A DNA stretch of 39,724 nt from an uncultured Bacteroidota bacterium (GCA_903926855.1 CAIYKV010000005.1:1-39724); one strand, 5' to 3'; numbered from the stretch's first letter, positions 25,448-33,828 are shown. Numbers and translations: made by a program. Notes: generated by a model not told the origin, from the letters alone.

Positions 25448-25589
25448 CTGATTAGTAATTATTCATCTGGCACCCTCTTTAGATAGTTTTTTTATTAAAT
25501 AGCAGATTCTAAATAATTCTAATAGCACAACACGTTAATTAAGTGAAGTTTTCGAGGATAGCTCGCGGAAACTGTTTACTAATACACCT

Positions 25590-26639
25590 TTATGGTTTCT
25601 GAGAAAATCCGGCAACAAACTGATTTAGTAAAGGCATAGGCAGTCTTTGTTTTCCTGAGTGGATCACAATTCGGTAACGAAATATGGCTTTATGGCCCTT
25701 TGATATGCGAAAATTCAGGTTTTCTTTTCCTTCTGAGAATATTCTTTGTCCCAATGGATTGGCGGCAAATAGTCCATAATTCCGTGCATGCCAATAGGTA
25801 GGATAGCCCGGGTTTTCCGGATGATCGATCATGGCAATACTGATGGTATCAATACCTTTCTTCCCATACAACATACACCAGTTACCCCGTGTACCCCAGG
25901 CTGCATCTCCCTGTTTTCCGGCAGAGGTAATATAGTTGCCGGTTACAGTAGCATCCTTGGTGGTAGTCACTTTGGTCACATTCCCTTTATCGTCGGTATA
26001 TTCTTTTGTTTGATTTATCGGCAATTCGAGTTCATGTGCCACGCGCAAACCCAGTAAGCCATCTTTCGTATCTGGCATAGCAATATTTTGCTCTGCGGTT
26101 AATTCCGTAATCCTGTCAATTACCCGGCTATTATTCTGTTCACTGAATAAATAGGTGGTTTTTTCTTTTAGTAAGATGTTCTTCCCCTGGTCTGTCCAGT
26201 CTGCCATATAAACCAGTTTCCCTTTTACACCAGATTCAGTTTCTGCAATTTTTTCTGTGCGAATCCATCCATACAGGTTCTTTTTTTCTGCCGGTATGGC
26301 AAAAGAATTGTTCCAGAAATCGAGGCCGTTTACTTTTTCATAATTGAACCAAAGACCCAGGTGATGTGGATGATCGGTGGGATCATTGGGTTGTGGATTC
26401 CATGGAAATCCACGAGTAATCATTTCTCCATCCGCTGCATAAATGGGATAAAGAACAGGTTTTTCAATAGTATCTGTATACACCAATTCTGTAAAGGGTT
26501 TCCCATTGATGCTTATTGATACGCTGCGTTTGGCAGGGTCATCTTTTACACTGACCAGATTGGTTTTTGATTGGGCAATCATTGCCAGTGGCAACAGGTA
26601 CACCATGATTACTAATAAGAAGAGTTTACATCTTTTCAT
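25590..26639 (-). CDS. DUF6807 (PmoA-like) exported protein
   Basis: A 349-residue protein with an N-terminal signal sequence (MKRCKLFLLVIMVYLLPLAM then IAQ). The mature part has the DUF6807/PmoA-like motifs DHPHHLGLWFNYEKVNG near residue 100 and ITRGFPWNP just before it, and a C-terminal IDHPENPGYPTYWHARNYGL, a histidine-rich pattern typical of the family. Function is unestablished; relatives often sit in carbohydrate-use loci. Here it follows the hexuronate transporter gene on the same strand, 42 bases later, so a role on a pectin-derived sugar outside the cytoplasm is a reasonable inference. Start chosen at 26639 because the signal peptide begins there; the frame is open eight codons further. 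Confidence 0.8.
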   Translation of the reverse strand: MKRCKLFLLVIMVYLLPLAMIAQSKTNLVSVKDDPAKRSVSISINGKPFTELVYTDTIEKPVLYPIYAADGEMITRGFPWNPQPNDPTDHPHHLGLWFNYEKVNGLDFWNNSFAIPAEKKNLYGWIRTEKIAETESGVKGKLVYMADWTDQGKNILLKEKTTYLFSEQNNSRVIDRITELTAEQNIAMPDTKDGLLGLRVAHELELPINQTKEYTDDKGNVTKVTTTKDATVTGNYITSAGKQGDAAWGTRGNWCMLYGKKGIDTISIAMIDHPENPGYPTYWHARNYGLFAANPLGQRIFSEGKENLNFRISKGHKAIFRYRIVIHSGKQRLPMPLLNQFVAGFSQKP

Positions 26640-26681
26640 ATAAAAATGACAAGTGTTGACCAATTTATTACAAAATGAATA

Positions 26682-27998
26682 TTATCTAATAATTACCTGC
26701 TTATGTTTTTTGCCAATCAGGAAATGCATGATCAACCAGGCTGATAAATAGGCTAGTCCGCATACAATGAACATGATATAATAAGCCGTTTCTATTTTAT
26801 GTATGGAGCGGTAATAGACAAACATGTTTTTCTGAACAAATAGTGAAAGAACAATACCACCCACTGCACCAAACATTCCACCGATACCCGTAACAGAGCC
26901 CGTGGCATTTTTGGGAAACATATCACTTACCGTAGTATAAATATTTGCACTCCATGCCTGGTGAGCAGCTGCTGCCAATCCTATCACCATCACAGCAAGC
27001 CAATAGCTTACCTGTCCGAGTAATAGTGTAAAGAAAATAGGCAATACACAAAATGCATAAATCAGCATGGCTGTTTTTCTTGCTTTATATACCGGCCATT
27101 TCAGTGAATTGATAAAAAACATGGGTAACCATCCTCCAGCCACACTGCCCACGGTAGAAATAAGGTATACAGTAGCAACCGGCCAGCTGGCGGCAGTAAT
27201 TTTCATATGATACATACTCTCAAAAAAATCGGGGAGCCAGAAAATATAAAACCACCAGATAGGATCTGTGAGTAATTTACCAATTGCAAAAGCCCAGGTT
27301 TGTTTGAATCCCAATAATTTGGACCAGGACATTTTAGGCAGGGTATCATCAGCAACGCTGCCTTTTTCTTCATCTTTATCGCTTTCAATCAGGTGCAATT
27401 CAGCTGCAGAAATCTGTTTGTGTTTACGGGGAATTTCATACAGAATAAACCAAAAGATCAACCAGACAAAACCCAACAAGCCGGTAAGTATAAACGCCCA
27501 TTGCCAACCCCAGTTTGCCACAATAAAAGGAACGGTTAAAGGCGTAATGATGGCTCCGATATTTGCACCTGAATTAAAGATACCTGTGGCCAGTGCCCTT
27601 TCTTTTTTAGGAAACCATTCTGCTACTGTTTTTATTGCGGCGGGAAAATTACCTGCTTCGGCAACGCCCAATGCACCGCGCACAATCTGAAAACCACCTA
27701 CTGTATTCACCAATGCCGTTGCAATGCCTGCCAGACTCCATAAAAAAGTGGCCAGTGCATATCCGATTTTGGTACCTAATTTATCTATGAGGTGCCCTGC
27801 ACCCAATAATCCCAGCGCATAAAATATTTTAAAAATTATTTCCACATTGGCATAATCTCCGTCCGTCCAATGCAGGTTTTCTGTAAAAGTGGATTTCAAA
27901 AAACTAATCACACTGCGGTCAATATAGTTGATCGTGGTAGCAAAGAATAGCAATGAACAGATGGCCCATCGATATTTACTCATTTTCTCGGAGGTCAT
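26682..27998 (-). CDS. exuT: Hexuronate transporter, MFS anion:cation symporter family
   Basis: A 438-residue major facilitator protein with twelve hydrophobic segments. The N-terminal TINYIDRSVIS, GHLIDKLGTKIG loop and RGALGVAEAGNFPAAIKTVAEWF (residues about 107-129) match ExuT-type galacturonate/glucuronate proton symporters. The loop at about 196-230 is cytoplasmic and charged. It lies directly after the KDPG aldolase gene (two-base gap) and before the DUF6807 gene, on the same strand, so uptake of uronates released by the pectate lyase fits. D-galactonate or other aldonate transport within the same family is the alternative. Start may be 27998 or MSKYRW five codons later. Confidence 0.9.
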   Translation of the reverse strand: MTSEKMSKYRWAICSLLFFATTINYIDRSVISFLKSTFTENLHWTDGDYANVEIIFKIFYALGLLGAGHLIDKLGTKIGYALATFLWSLAGIATALVNTVGGFQIVRGALGVAEAGNFPAAIKTVAEWFPKKERALATGIFNSGANIGAIITPLTVPFIVANWGWQWAFILTGLLGFVWLIFWFILYEIPRKHKQISAAELHLIESDKDEEKGSVADDTLPKMSWSKLLGFKQTWAFAIGKLLTDPIWWFYIFWLPDFFESMYHMKITAASWPVATVYLISTVGSVAGGWLPMFFINSLKWPVYKARKTAMLIYAFCVLPIFFTLLLGQVSYWLAVMVIGLAAAAHQAWSANIYTTVSDMFPKNATGSVTGIGGMFGAVGGIVLSLFVQKNMFVYYRSIHKIETAYYIMFIVCGLAYLSAWLIMHFLIGKKHKQVIIR

Positions 27999-28000
27999 GA

Positions 28001-28663
28001 TCAGGATTTAATTGACTGGATAATCGCTAATACTTCTTTTGTGGCGGTTACTATTTGTGCATAATCCTTTGCTTCGAGCAATTGTTTGGTGATCAGTTTG
28101 CTACCCATACCCACAGCGCAAACACCGGCTTTGAACCAGCCTGCTATATTGTCTTTATCCAATTCCACGCCCCCGGTAGGCATGAACAAAAGACCAGGGA
28201 AGATTTCCTTGATCGCCGAAAGAAAACCCGGACCCAGAATATTGCCAGGGAATAATTTGATCATTCTGGCACCCAGGGTTTCTGCCCTGATGATTTCGGA
28301 AGGAGTCATACAACCCGGAACCCATAAAATTTTATTATTATCGGCTACGGCGGCAACAGAATCTACCAAACCAGGACAAATGATATAATCGGCTCCAGCA
28401 TCAATAAAAGTTTGTGCCATTTCTCCGTTTTTGATGGTGCCGATACCCAGGTACATACCTGGTAATTCGGCATCGCATACTTTGCGCATTTCTTTAAAAT
28501 TGCTCAGAGCGGCTTCTCCTCGATTGGTGTATTCAACTGCTCTGATACCTGCTGCATATAAAGCTTTCAGGACTTCGATACTAACGGTAGTATCCTTATA
28601 AAAATAAAGGGGGAGAATACCCTGTTGGGGGATTAAATCGATAATTGCTGCTTTCTTTTCCAT
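28001..28663 (-). CDS. kdgA: 2-dehydro-3-deoxyphosphogluconate (KDPG) aldolase
   Basis: Class I aldolase of 220 residues that splits KDPG into pyruvate and glyceraldehyde 3-phosphate; the family also cleaves 4-hydroxy-2-oxoglutarate. The Schiff-base lysine is K136 in RMIKLFPGNILGP, the conserved glutamate E44 is in RAVEYTNRGE, and LFMPTGGVELDNI-like phosphate-binding residues lie near 165. It receives KDPG from KdgK, encoded divergently across a 204-base spacer with a LacI-type operator candidate. The stop is two bases before the transporter start. Confidence 0.94.
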   Translation of the reverse strand: MEKKAAIIDLIPQQGILPLYFYKDTTVSIEVLKALYAAGIRAVEYTNRGEAALSNFKEMRKVCDAELPGMYLGIGTIKNGEMAQTFIDAGADYIICPGLVDSVAAVADNNKILWVPGCMTPSEIIRAETLGARMIKLFPGNILGPGFLSAIKEIFPGLLFMPTGGVELDKDNIAGWFKAGVCAVGMGSKLITKQLLEAKDYAQIVTATKEVLAIIQSIKS

Positions 28664-28721
28664 TATGGCTGTTTTCGTGTAGCAATGTTATCCGAAAATG
28701 TAGAAAATACGTATATTTTAT

Positions 28722-28739
28722 TACGCAAACGATTGCGTA
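28722..28739. promoter_or_regulatory. LacI-type operator candidate in the kdgA/kdgK spacer
   Basis: TACGCAAACGATTGCGTA has perfect seven-base arms around a central ACGA. It has the AAACGNTT core and dyad typical of LacI-family operators. It lies 59 bases before the kdgA start and 128 bases before kdgK. It matches the site at 33863-33880 at 14 of 18 positions. Confidence 0.65.
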
Positions 28740-28867
28740 TTTTTATTCACTAAATCACCCCTTATTTCTTTTCTTTCGGGTAAATATTAAACAACTTTGC
28801 TGCAAAGGCCTTCAAGTTAATTAATATATTTTCTCAATCATCCAGTTATTCATAAAACACGATTGTT

Positions 28868-29893
28868 ATGTCTAAAAAAGTAGTCACCCTGGGGGAAATC
28901 ATGATGCGACTCTCCACCCCGGGTTTTCAAAGATTTGTACAGAGCGACAGTTTTGATGTTACCTATGGCGGGGGCGAGGCAAATGTGGCTGTAGCTCTTT
29001 CCAATTATGGGTTAAACGGGGTTTTTGTAACCAAAGTTCCGGATAATGCCTTGGGTCAGGCTGCCATTAACCATATTCGCCGTTATGGCGTGGATACCCA
29101 GTTTATCGCCCGTGGGGGTAAGCGACTGGGGATCTATTTCCTGGAAACCGGGGCTTCTATGCGTGCTTCTCAGGTAATTTATGACCGTGCCGGTGCTTCC
29201 ATTGCCGATGTGGATATCAGTGAGTTTGATTTTGATAAGATACTAGATGGAGCCAGTTGGTTTCATACTACCGGTATTACTCCTGCCCTTAGCGATAAAT
29301 CGGCCGCTTTAACAGAAGCCGCATTAAAAGCTGCCAAAGCAAAAGGTATCACTACCAGTATTGACCTGAACTATCGCAAAAAATTATGGAGTAAAGAAAA
29401 AGCCAGAGAAGTGATGACGCGTCTCTGTCAATATGTGGATGTTTGTATTGGTAATGAAGAAGATGCCGATACCACGCTTGGTTTTACGAGTAAAGGAACG
29501 GATGTAACCAAGGGTGAACTGAACCTGTATGGTTATAAAGATGTGTTTCAACAAATGAAAGCCAAGTTCGGTTTCAAATATATTGCTTCCACTTTACGGG
29601 AAAGCCATAGCGCTTCCGATAATGGTTGGAGTGCCCTGGTATATGACGGTACTGAATTCTACCATTCCAAACAATATGAAGTAAGGATCGTTGACCGGGT
29701 AGGTAGTGGAGATTCATTTGCCAGCGGTTTTATTTATGGTTTGGTTAGCGGTATGCCTATGAATGAAGCTGCTGAATTTGGTGTAGCGGCTTCTGCTATT
29801 AAACATACGATTCCAGGCGATCTGAATCATGCAACGCTCAATGAAGTAAAAGAATTGATGAAAGGGGATGGATCTGGGCGCGTGCAGAGATAA
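28868..29893 (+). CDS. kdgK: 2-keto-3-deoxygluconate kinase
   Basis: PfkB-family sugar kinase of 341 residues that phosphorylates KDG at the 6-hydroxyl with ATP to give KDPG. The N-terminal TLGEIMMRLSTPG and YGGGEANVAVALSNYG are the substrate-domain motifs; the C-terminal PfkB signature DRVGSGDSFASGFIYG contains the catalytic base D282. KDG arrives from UxaA and from KduD, both encoded nearby. It starts the plus-strand pair kdgK-yhcH. Confidence 0.93.
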   Translation: MSKKVVTLGEIMMRLSTPGFQRFVQSDSFDVTYGGGEANVAVALSNYGLNGVFVTKVPDNALGQAAINHIRRYGVDTQFIARGGKRLGIYFLETGASMRASQVIYDRAGASIADVDISEFDFDKILDGASWFHTTGITPALSDKSAALTEAALKAAKAKGITTSIDLNYRKKLWSKEKAREVMTRLCQYVDVCIGNEEDADTTLGFTSKGTDVTKGELNLYGYKDVFQQMKAKFGFKYIASTLRESHSASDNGWSALVYDGTEFYHSKQYEVRIVDRVGSGDSFASGFIYGLVSGMPMNEAAEFGVAASAIKHTIPGDLNHATLNEVKELMKGDGSGRVQR

Positions 29894-29940
29894 GCGTGTA
29901 CTTCTTTATAAGAAAACAAGCCATTATAAATTAATTTCTA

Positions 29941-30393
29941 ATGATAGTTGACAGTATTCAAAACAGTTCGAAGTACACTTCCATTCATCCACTTTTTGCA
30001 AAAGCATTTGATTATATACATAACACAGATCTTTCTGCTCTTGAAATTGGTAAGTTTGACATTGATGGCGATCATATCCGTGGTATCGTATCTGATAAGC
30101 AGGGAACGACCGCAGCAGATAGTACGGCTAAATTTGAATGTCATAATGCACATATTGATATCCAAGTATGTATCAGGGGTAAAGAAACCATTGGCTGGAA
30201 ACCGCGTAATACCTGTATTTCGCCGAGGGGGGAATACAATCCCGAGAAAGATGTACTATTTTACAATGATTCTCCGGATATGTTTTTTGGATTAACCGAT
30301 AGTCAGTTTGCTATTTTTTATCCGGAAGATGTGCATGCTCCTATGATTGGGGATGATCTGATTAAGAAGCTGGTGATTAAAGTGAAGATATAA
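29941..30393 (+). CDS. YhcH/YjgK/YiaL family protein
   Basis: A 150-residue single-domain cupin-like protein. The central CHNAHIDIQVCIRGKETIGW (about 67-86) and FFGLTDSQFAIFYPEDVHAP (about 113-132) carry the conserved histidines and acidic residues of the family. Relatives are the EbgC subunit, YhcH of the sialic-acid operon and TabA; the exact reaction is not known, and an anomerase or isomerase role for sugar acids has been suggested. It follows kdgK by 47 bases, so a helper role in uronate or KDG metabolism is inferred. Confidence 0.85.
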   Translation: MIVDSIQNSSKYTSIHPLFAKAFDYIHNTDLSALEIGKFDIDGDHIRGIVSDKQGTTAADSTAKFECHNAHIDIQVCIRGKETIGWKPRNTCISPRGEYNPEKDVLFYNDSPDMFFGLTDSQFAIFYPEDVHAPMIGDDLIKKLVIKVKI

Positions 30394-30431
30394 GAGGAAG
30401 TTTTGTTATTACTATCACTCCGTGTTATAGT

Positions 30432-30483
30432 AGGTAAGCCACAGATTCACAGATAAATTTATCTGTGAATCTGTGGCTTACCT
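30432..30483. terminator. Perfect 52-base palindrome, probable bidirectional terminator
   Basis: Perfect 26-base arms from AGGTAAGCCACAG to the mirror CTGTGGCTTACCT with no unpaired loop. Each arm contains the repeated word CACAGAT. It lies between the convergent yhcH-type gene and kduI (15 bases after the kduI stop), where a bidirectional terminator is expected. No T-run flanks it, and such length and perfection are unusual for a terminator, so a repeat-element origin is possible. Confidence 0.7.
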
Positions 30484-30497
30484 CATGTAGTGACGAT

Positions 30498-31328
30498 CTA
30501 TTGCATTTCTGCAATTGCTACAGGATCCATATCTGTAAATGTGTAGTTCTCACCTGCCATCGCCCATATAAATCCATAATGGGTTGTTCCGGGTCCGCAA
30601 TGTACCGACCAGGGTGGAGAGATTACTGCCTCATGGTTAGCCATTACTATATGCCTGGTTTCTATGGGCTCGCCCATTAAATGAAATACACGATGTTGTT
30701 CGGGAAGGTCAAAATAAAAATAAGCTTCCATCCTGCGGGTATGGGTATGCGGTGGAACTGAATTCCAAACGCTTCCTTCACTTAATACGGTGAGTCCCAT
30801 TACCAACTGACAACTTTTAATCCCGTCCTGATGAATATATTTATAAATGGTTCTTTTATTTGCAGTTGCTGTTTCACCCAATGCTACCGATGAAGCTTCT
30901 TCTTTTTTCATTTTGGCATTCGGGTACTCCTGGTGTGCCGTTGTTGACATCATAAAAAAAGCAGCAGGATTATCTTTTGAAACACTGGAAAATAAAACCG
31001 ATTTTGTTCCTTTTCCTAAATACAGTGCATCGAGTTTTTCAAGATTGTAAAGTATACCATCTGCTTCAACTGTTCCTGCACCGCCTACATTAATGATTCC
31101 GATCTCTCTTCTTTCTAAAAAGTAGTCTGCCCTCAATTCAGGTTCATTGAGAAGGGATACTTTTTTTTCAGCCGGTTTTACGCCGCCAATAATCACCCGA
31201 TCAAAATGCGAATAAACAAGACGCAAAGTATCCAGCTGCATTAATTGCTGAATTAGAAAATTGGAACGAAGTTCTTCTGTACTCATTCCTTTTACTTCTT
31301 TCGGGCTGGCTTGAAATCGTATTTCCAT
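30498..31328 (-). CDS. kduI: 5-dehydro-4-deoxy-D-glucuronate isomerase
   Basis: Zinc-dependent cupin enzyme of 276 residues that converts 5-keto-4-deoxyuronate, formed from unsaturated galacturonate released by pectate lyases, to 2,5-diketo-3-deoxygluconate. The metal motif is PPHTHTRRMEAYFYF with H194, H196 and E201; VYSHFDRVIIGG (39-50) and the KANKRTIYKYIH-type strand (about 157-167, here TANKRTIYKYIH) fit the family. It is followed in the pathway by KduD, the gene just upstream. Confidence 0.95.
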   Translation of the reverse strand: MEIRFQASPKEVKGMSTEELRSNFLIQQLMQLDTLRLVYSHFDRVIIGGVKPAEKKVSLLNEPELRADYFLERREIGIINVGGAGTVEADGILYNLEKLDALYLGKGTKSVLFSSVSKDNPAAFFMMSTTAHQEYPNAKMKKEEASSVALGETATANKRTIYKYIHQDGIKSCQLVMGLTVLSEGSVWNSVPPHTHTRRMEAYFYFDLPEQHRVFHLMGEPIETRHIVMANHEAVISPPWSVHCGPGTTHYGFIWAMAGENYTFTDMDPVAIAEMQ

Positions 31329-31381
31329 AATTTATTTTTTAAATCGCTATTACAACTATTTTAATCCATGAATAGAAAAAG

Positions 31382-32152
31382 TTATCTCCCCATCCATCCA
31401 CCATCTACCACCAATATAGTTCCATTAACATAATTCGCTGCTTCGGATGCCAGAAAAACGACGGGGCCTTTAAAATCTTCCGGTTCTCCCCAACGGCCTG
31501 CGGGTATCCTGGATAAAATGGAAGCACTTCTATCGGGGTCATTTCGTAAGGCTTCTGTATTATCTGTTGCAATATATCCAGGTGCAATTCCATTTACATT
31601 AATTCCTTTTACTGCCCATTCATTAGCCAAAGCTTTTATCAGGCTGCTCAATGCTCCTTTACTGGCTGAATACCCAGGCACATTGATACCACCTTGAAAG
31701 CTCAAGAGAGAACAGGTAAAAATTATTTTCCCAATGCCTCTTTCAATCATTTTCTTACCTATCTCCCTTGCCAAAATAAAAGGAGCATCCAGGTTAAGGG
31801 CAAGCACTGTATCCCAATATTCATCAGGATGCTCCGCAGCGGGTTTTCGCATAATGGTGCCTGCATTATTGATAAGAATATCAATCACAGGATTTTCAGC
31901 ATTCAATTGGTGAATGAAAGCATATAATTTTTCCCGGTCTGAAAGATTAGCGGCATATGCTTTGAATGATCTGCCCAGGGACACGACTTTCTTTTCTATA
32001 TCACTACCACTTAATTCCAGGGAACCTGAAACACCTATAATATCTGCACCTGCTTCTGCCAATCCAATGGCCATGGCTTTACCGATTCCTTTATTACATC
32101 CGGTAACCAGGGCTGTTTTACCACTAAGATTAAATAAATGTTGCTCAGCCAT
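31382..32152 (-). CDS. kduD: 2-dehydro-3-deoxy-D-gluconate 5-dehydrogenase
   Basis: Short-chain dehydrogenase of 256 residues that reduces 2,5-diketo-3-deoxygluconate to KDG with NAD(P)H. NAD-binding TGCNKGIG (17-24), NNAG (95-98), catalytic S148, Y161 and K165 (YSASKGA) and the C-terminal VDGGWMGR typical of KduD are visible. Its start codon shares one base with the stop of the upstream aldehyde dehydrogenase (TGATG), so the two are translationally coupled. kduI follows after 53 bases. Confidence 0.93.
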   Translation of the reverse strand: MAEQHLFNLSGKTALVTGCNKGIGKAMAIGLAEAGADIIGVSGSLELSGSDIEKKVVSLGRSFKAYAANLSDREKLYAFIHQLNAENPVIDILINNAGTIMRKPAAEHPDEYWDTVLALNLDAPFILAREIGKKMIERGIGKIIFTCSLLSFQGGINVPGYSASKGALSSLIKALANEWAVKGINVNGIAPGYIATDNTEALRNDPDRSASILSRIPAGRWGEPEDFKGPVVFLASEAANYVNGTILVVDGGWMGR

Positions 32153-33783
32153 CAGAAAATGAATTTGGTACTTAAAAAATTAGACTCCTGTCCATTCACA
32201 ATATCGTTGATTAATTGCTTACTATTTTCTGTCAGTTTAGCCGCAACCAGTGAACGGATAGAAAAAGAACGAAGCGCATCTACAACAGATAAAGTTCCCT
32301 CCGCACTATCTTTTCGGCCAGTAAACGGAAACACGTCAGGGCCGCGTTGGCATTGGCAATTCACATTCACCCTGCTTACCTGATTCACGAGTGGATCAAT
32401 CAGGGAAGCCAATTCATACTGGTCGTTACTGAAAATACTCACCTGCTGACCATGTGGCGATTCAATCAGGTATTCAATGGTTTCTTCGAGTTCGGTAAAA
32501 GGTACCACGGGTATTAATGGGCCAAACTGTTCTTCCCTGTATAATTTCATTGCATTATTCACAGGGAATAGTACAGCCGGGTAAACAAAAGATTCTAAAG
32601 CGGCACCTCCATGCTCATTCATAACACTGGCCCCATGTTTTATGGCATCCTGAATACATTCTTGTAAATAAGCAGGCTTGTTTGGTTCAGGAAGGGGAGT
32701 TAAAGAGACACCTGTTTCCCAGGGCATTCCAAATTTTAATTTATTGACTTGGGTACATAATTCCCGAACAAATTCATCTGCAATTTCCTTCTGTACAAAA
32801 ACAATTTTCAATGCCGTACAACGCTGTCCATTAAAAGAAAGACTGCCCAATACCGTTTCCTGAACGGCTAGTTGTATATCGGCTTTTGCGGTAATGATTG
32901 CGGCATTCTTTGCATCCAATCCCAGAATTGCCCGTAACCTGTTTACTTTGGGGTGGAGTTTTTTCAGTTCATTGGCAACTTTACTCGATCCGATCAGGGT
33001 TAACACATTTATTTTACCCGATTTCATCAATCCGGGAATAATCACATTCCCTCTTCCGTAAATGGTATTCACCACCCCTTTGGGAAATGAATCTTTAAAA
33101 GCGGCTAATAATGGATAGTGTAATAATGTTCCGTGTTTTGGGGGTTTGAATAATAGTGTATTACCCATGATGATGGCCGGGATCAGGGTCGTAAATGTTT
33201 CGTTAAGGGGATAATTAAAGGGACCCATACATAGTACTACGCCGAGTGGTGACCTTCGAATCTGGGCAGCGATTCCCTGTTCTATCGTAAAACGGGATGA
33301 GTCTCTGTCAACGTCTTTGAGTGCATCAATGGTTGCAAAAATATATTCGAGGGTTCTGTCGAATTCCTTGACTGAATCGAGATATGATTTGCCTATCTCC
33401 CACATGATCAATTTTACAACGATCTCTTTCTGCTCGCGCATTTTACCTGCAAATTTTTCAACACAAGCTATCCTGTCGGCCACGCTCATGGTTGGCCATT
33501 TACCCCGACCACTATCGTAAGCAGCAACTGCTGCATCCAATGCTTCAAAAGCTTCAGTTTCGGAACATACCGGATAAGTGCCAATTAATTTGCGCTGAAG
33601 CCCCTGATCGGTTCTTATACAAACAGGAGAATATACCTCATGCACTTTTCCACTCCATTGCTTCATTTCACCATCGCATAAATATTCGCGCTGGTGAATT
33701 TCCTGTTTGAGTCGATAGACTTCGGGGATTTCATTTTCTTCGACAAATATTTGTGCTAACTGATCTTCGAAAGATTTAGTCAT
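32152..33783 (-). CDS. GapN-like aldehyde dehydrogenase (putative NADP-dependent G3P dehydrogenase)
   Basis: Aldehyde dehydrogenase superfamily protein of 543 residues, similar to proteins annotated as non-phosphorylating NADP glyceraldehyde-3-phosphate dehydrogenase. Visible motifs are CMGPFNYPLNETFTTLIPA (about 194-212), KPPKHGT, FNGQRCTALK with nucleophile C322, and RGPDVFPFTGRKDS near the end. The general-base glutamate of the usual ELGGK motif is absent: the aligned LGLDAK has G288, exactly 34 residues before C322 as in canonical enzymes. The N-terminal 40 residues extend beyond the ALDH core. First gene of an operon with kduD and kduI, after a LacI-type operator candidate. It could oxidise the glyceraldehyde 3-phosphate made by KdgA and supply NADPH, but a uronate-derived aldehyde substrate is possible. 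Confidence 0.78.
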   Translation of the reverse strand: MTKSFEDQLAQIFVEENEIPEVYRLKQEIHQREYLCDGEMKQWSGKVHEVYSPVCIRTDQGLQRKLIGTYPVCSETEAFEALDAAVAAYDSGRGKWPTMSVADRIACVEKFAGKMREQKEIVVKLIMWEIGKSYLDSVKEFDRTLEYIFATIDALKDVDRDSSRFTIEQGIAAQIRRSPLGVVLCMGPFNYPLNETFTTLIPAIIMGNTLLFKPPKHGTLLHYPLLAAFKDSFPKGVVNTIYGRGNVIIPGLMKSGKINVLTLIGSSKVANELKKLHPKVNRLRAILGLDAKNAAIITAKADIQLAVQETVLGSLSFNGQRCTALKIVFVQKEIADEFVRELCTQVNKLKFGMPWETGVSLTPLPEPNKPAYLQECIQDAIKHGASVMNEHGGAALESFVYPAVLFPVNNAMKLYREEQFGPLIPVVPFTELEETIEYLIESPHGQQVSIFSNDQYELASLIDPLVNQVSRVNVNCQCQRGPDVFPFTGRKDSAEGTLSVVDALRSFSIRSLVAAKLTENSKQLINDIVNGQESNFLSTKFIF

Positions 33784-33828
33784 AGATGATTTTTTAAAAC
33801 TGCAGTAATACCCGTACCAGAATACAAA

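Larger units (their letters stand above)
25255..25543. mobile_element. MITE-like element or insertion remnant with inverted repeats
   Basis: The 359-base spacer 25231-25589 has no credible gene but contains three copies of one motif. Copy A (25255-25266, TAACGTGTTGTG) is a perfect inverted match to 25526-25537. Copy B (25332-25361) and copy C (25515-25543) are inverted to each other with 26 identities, three transitions and one gap over 30 columns. The interior holds GC-rich palindromes at 25400-25415 and 25431-25447. There is no transposase and no convincing target-site duplication, so a MITE or the remains of an insertion sequence is an inference. Confidence 0.45.

Noticed and set aside
25231..25589. 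Complete insertion sequence
   Set aside because: No transposase frame and no clear target-site duplication; only an element remnant or MITE can be argued.
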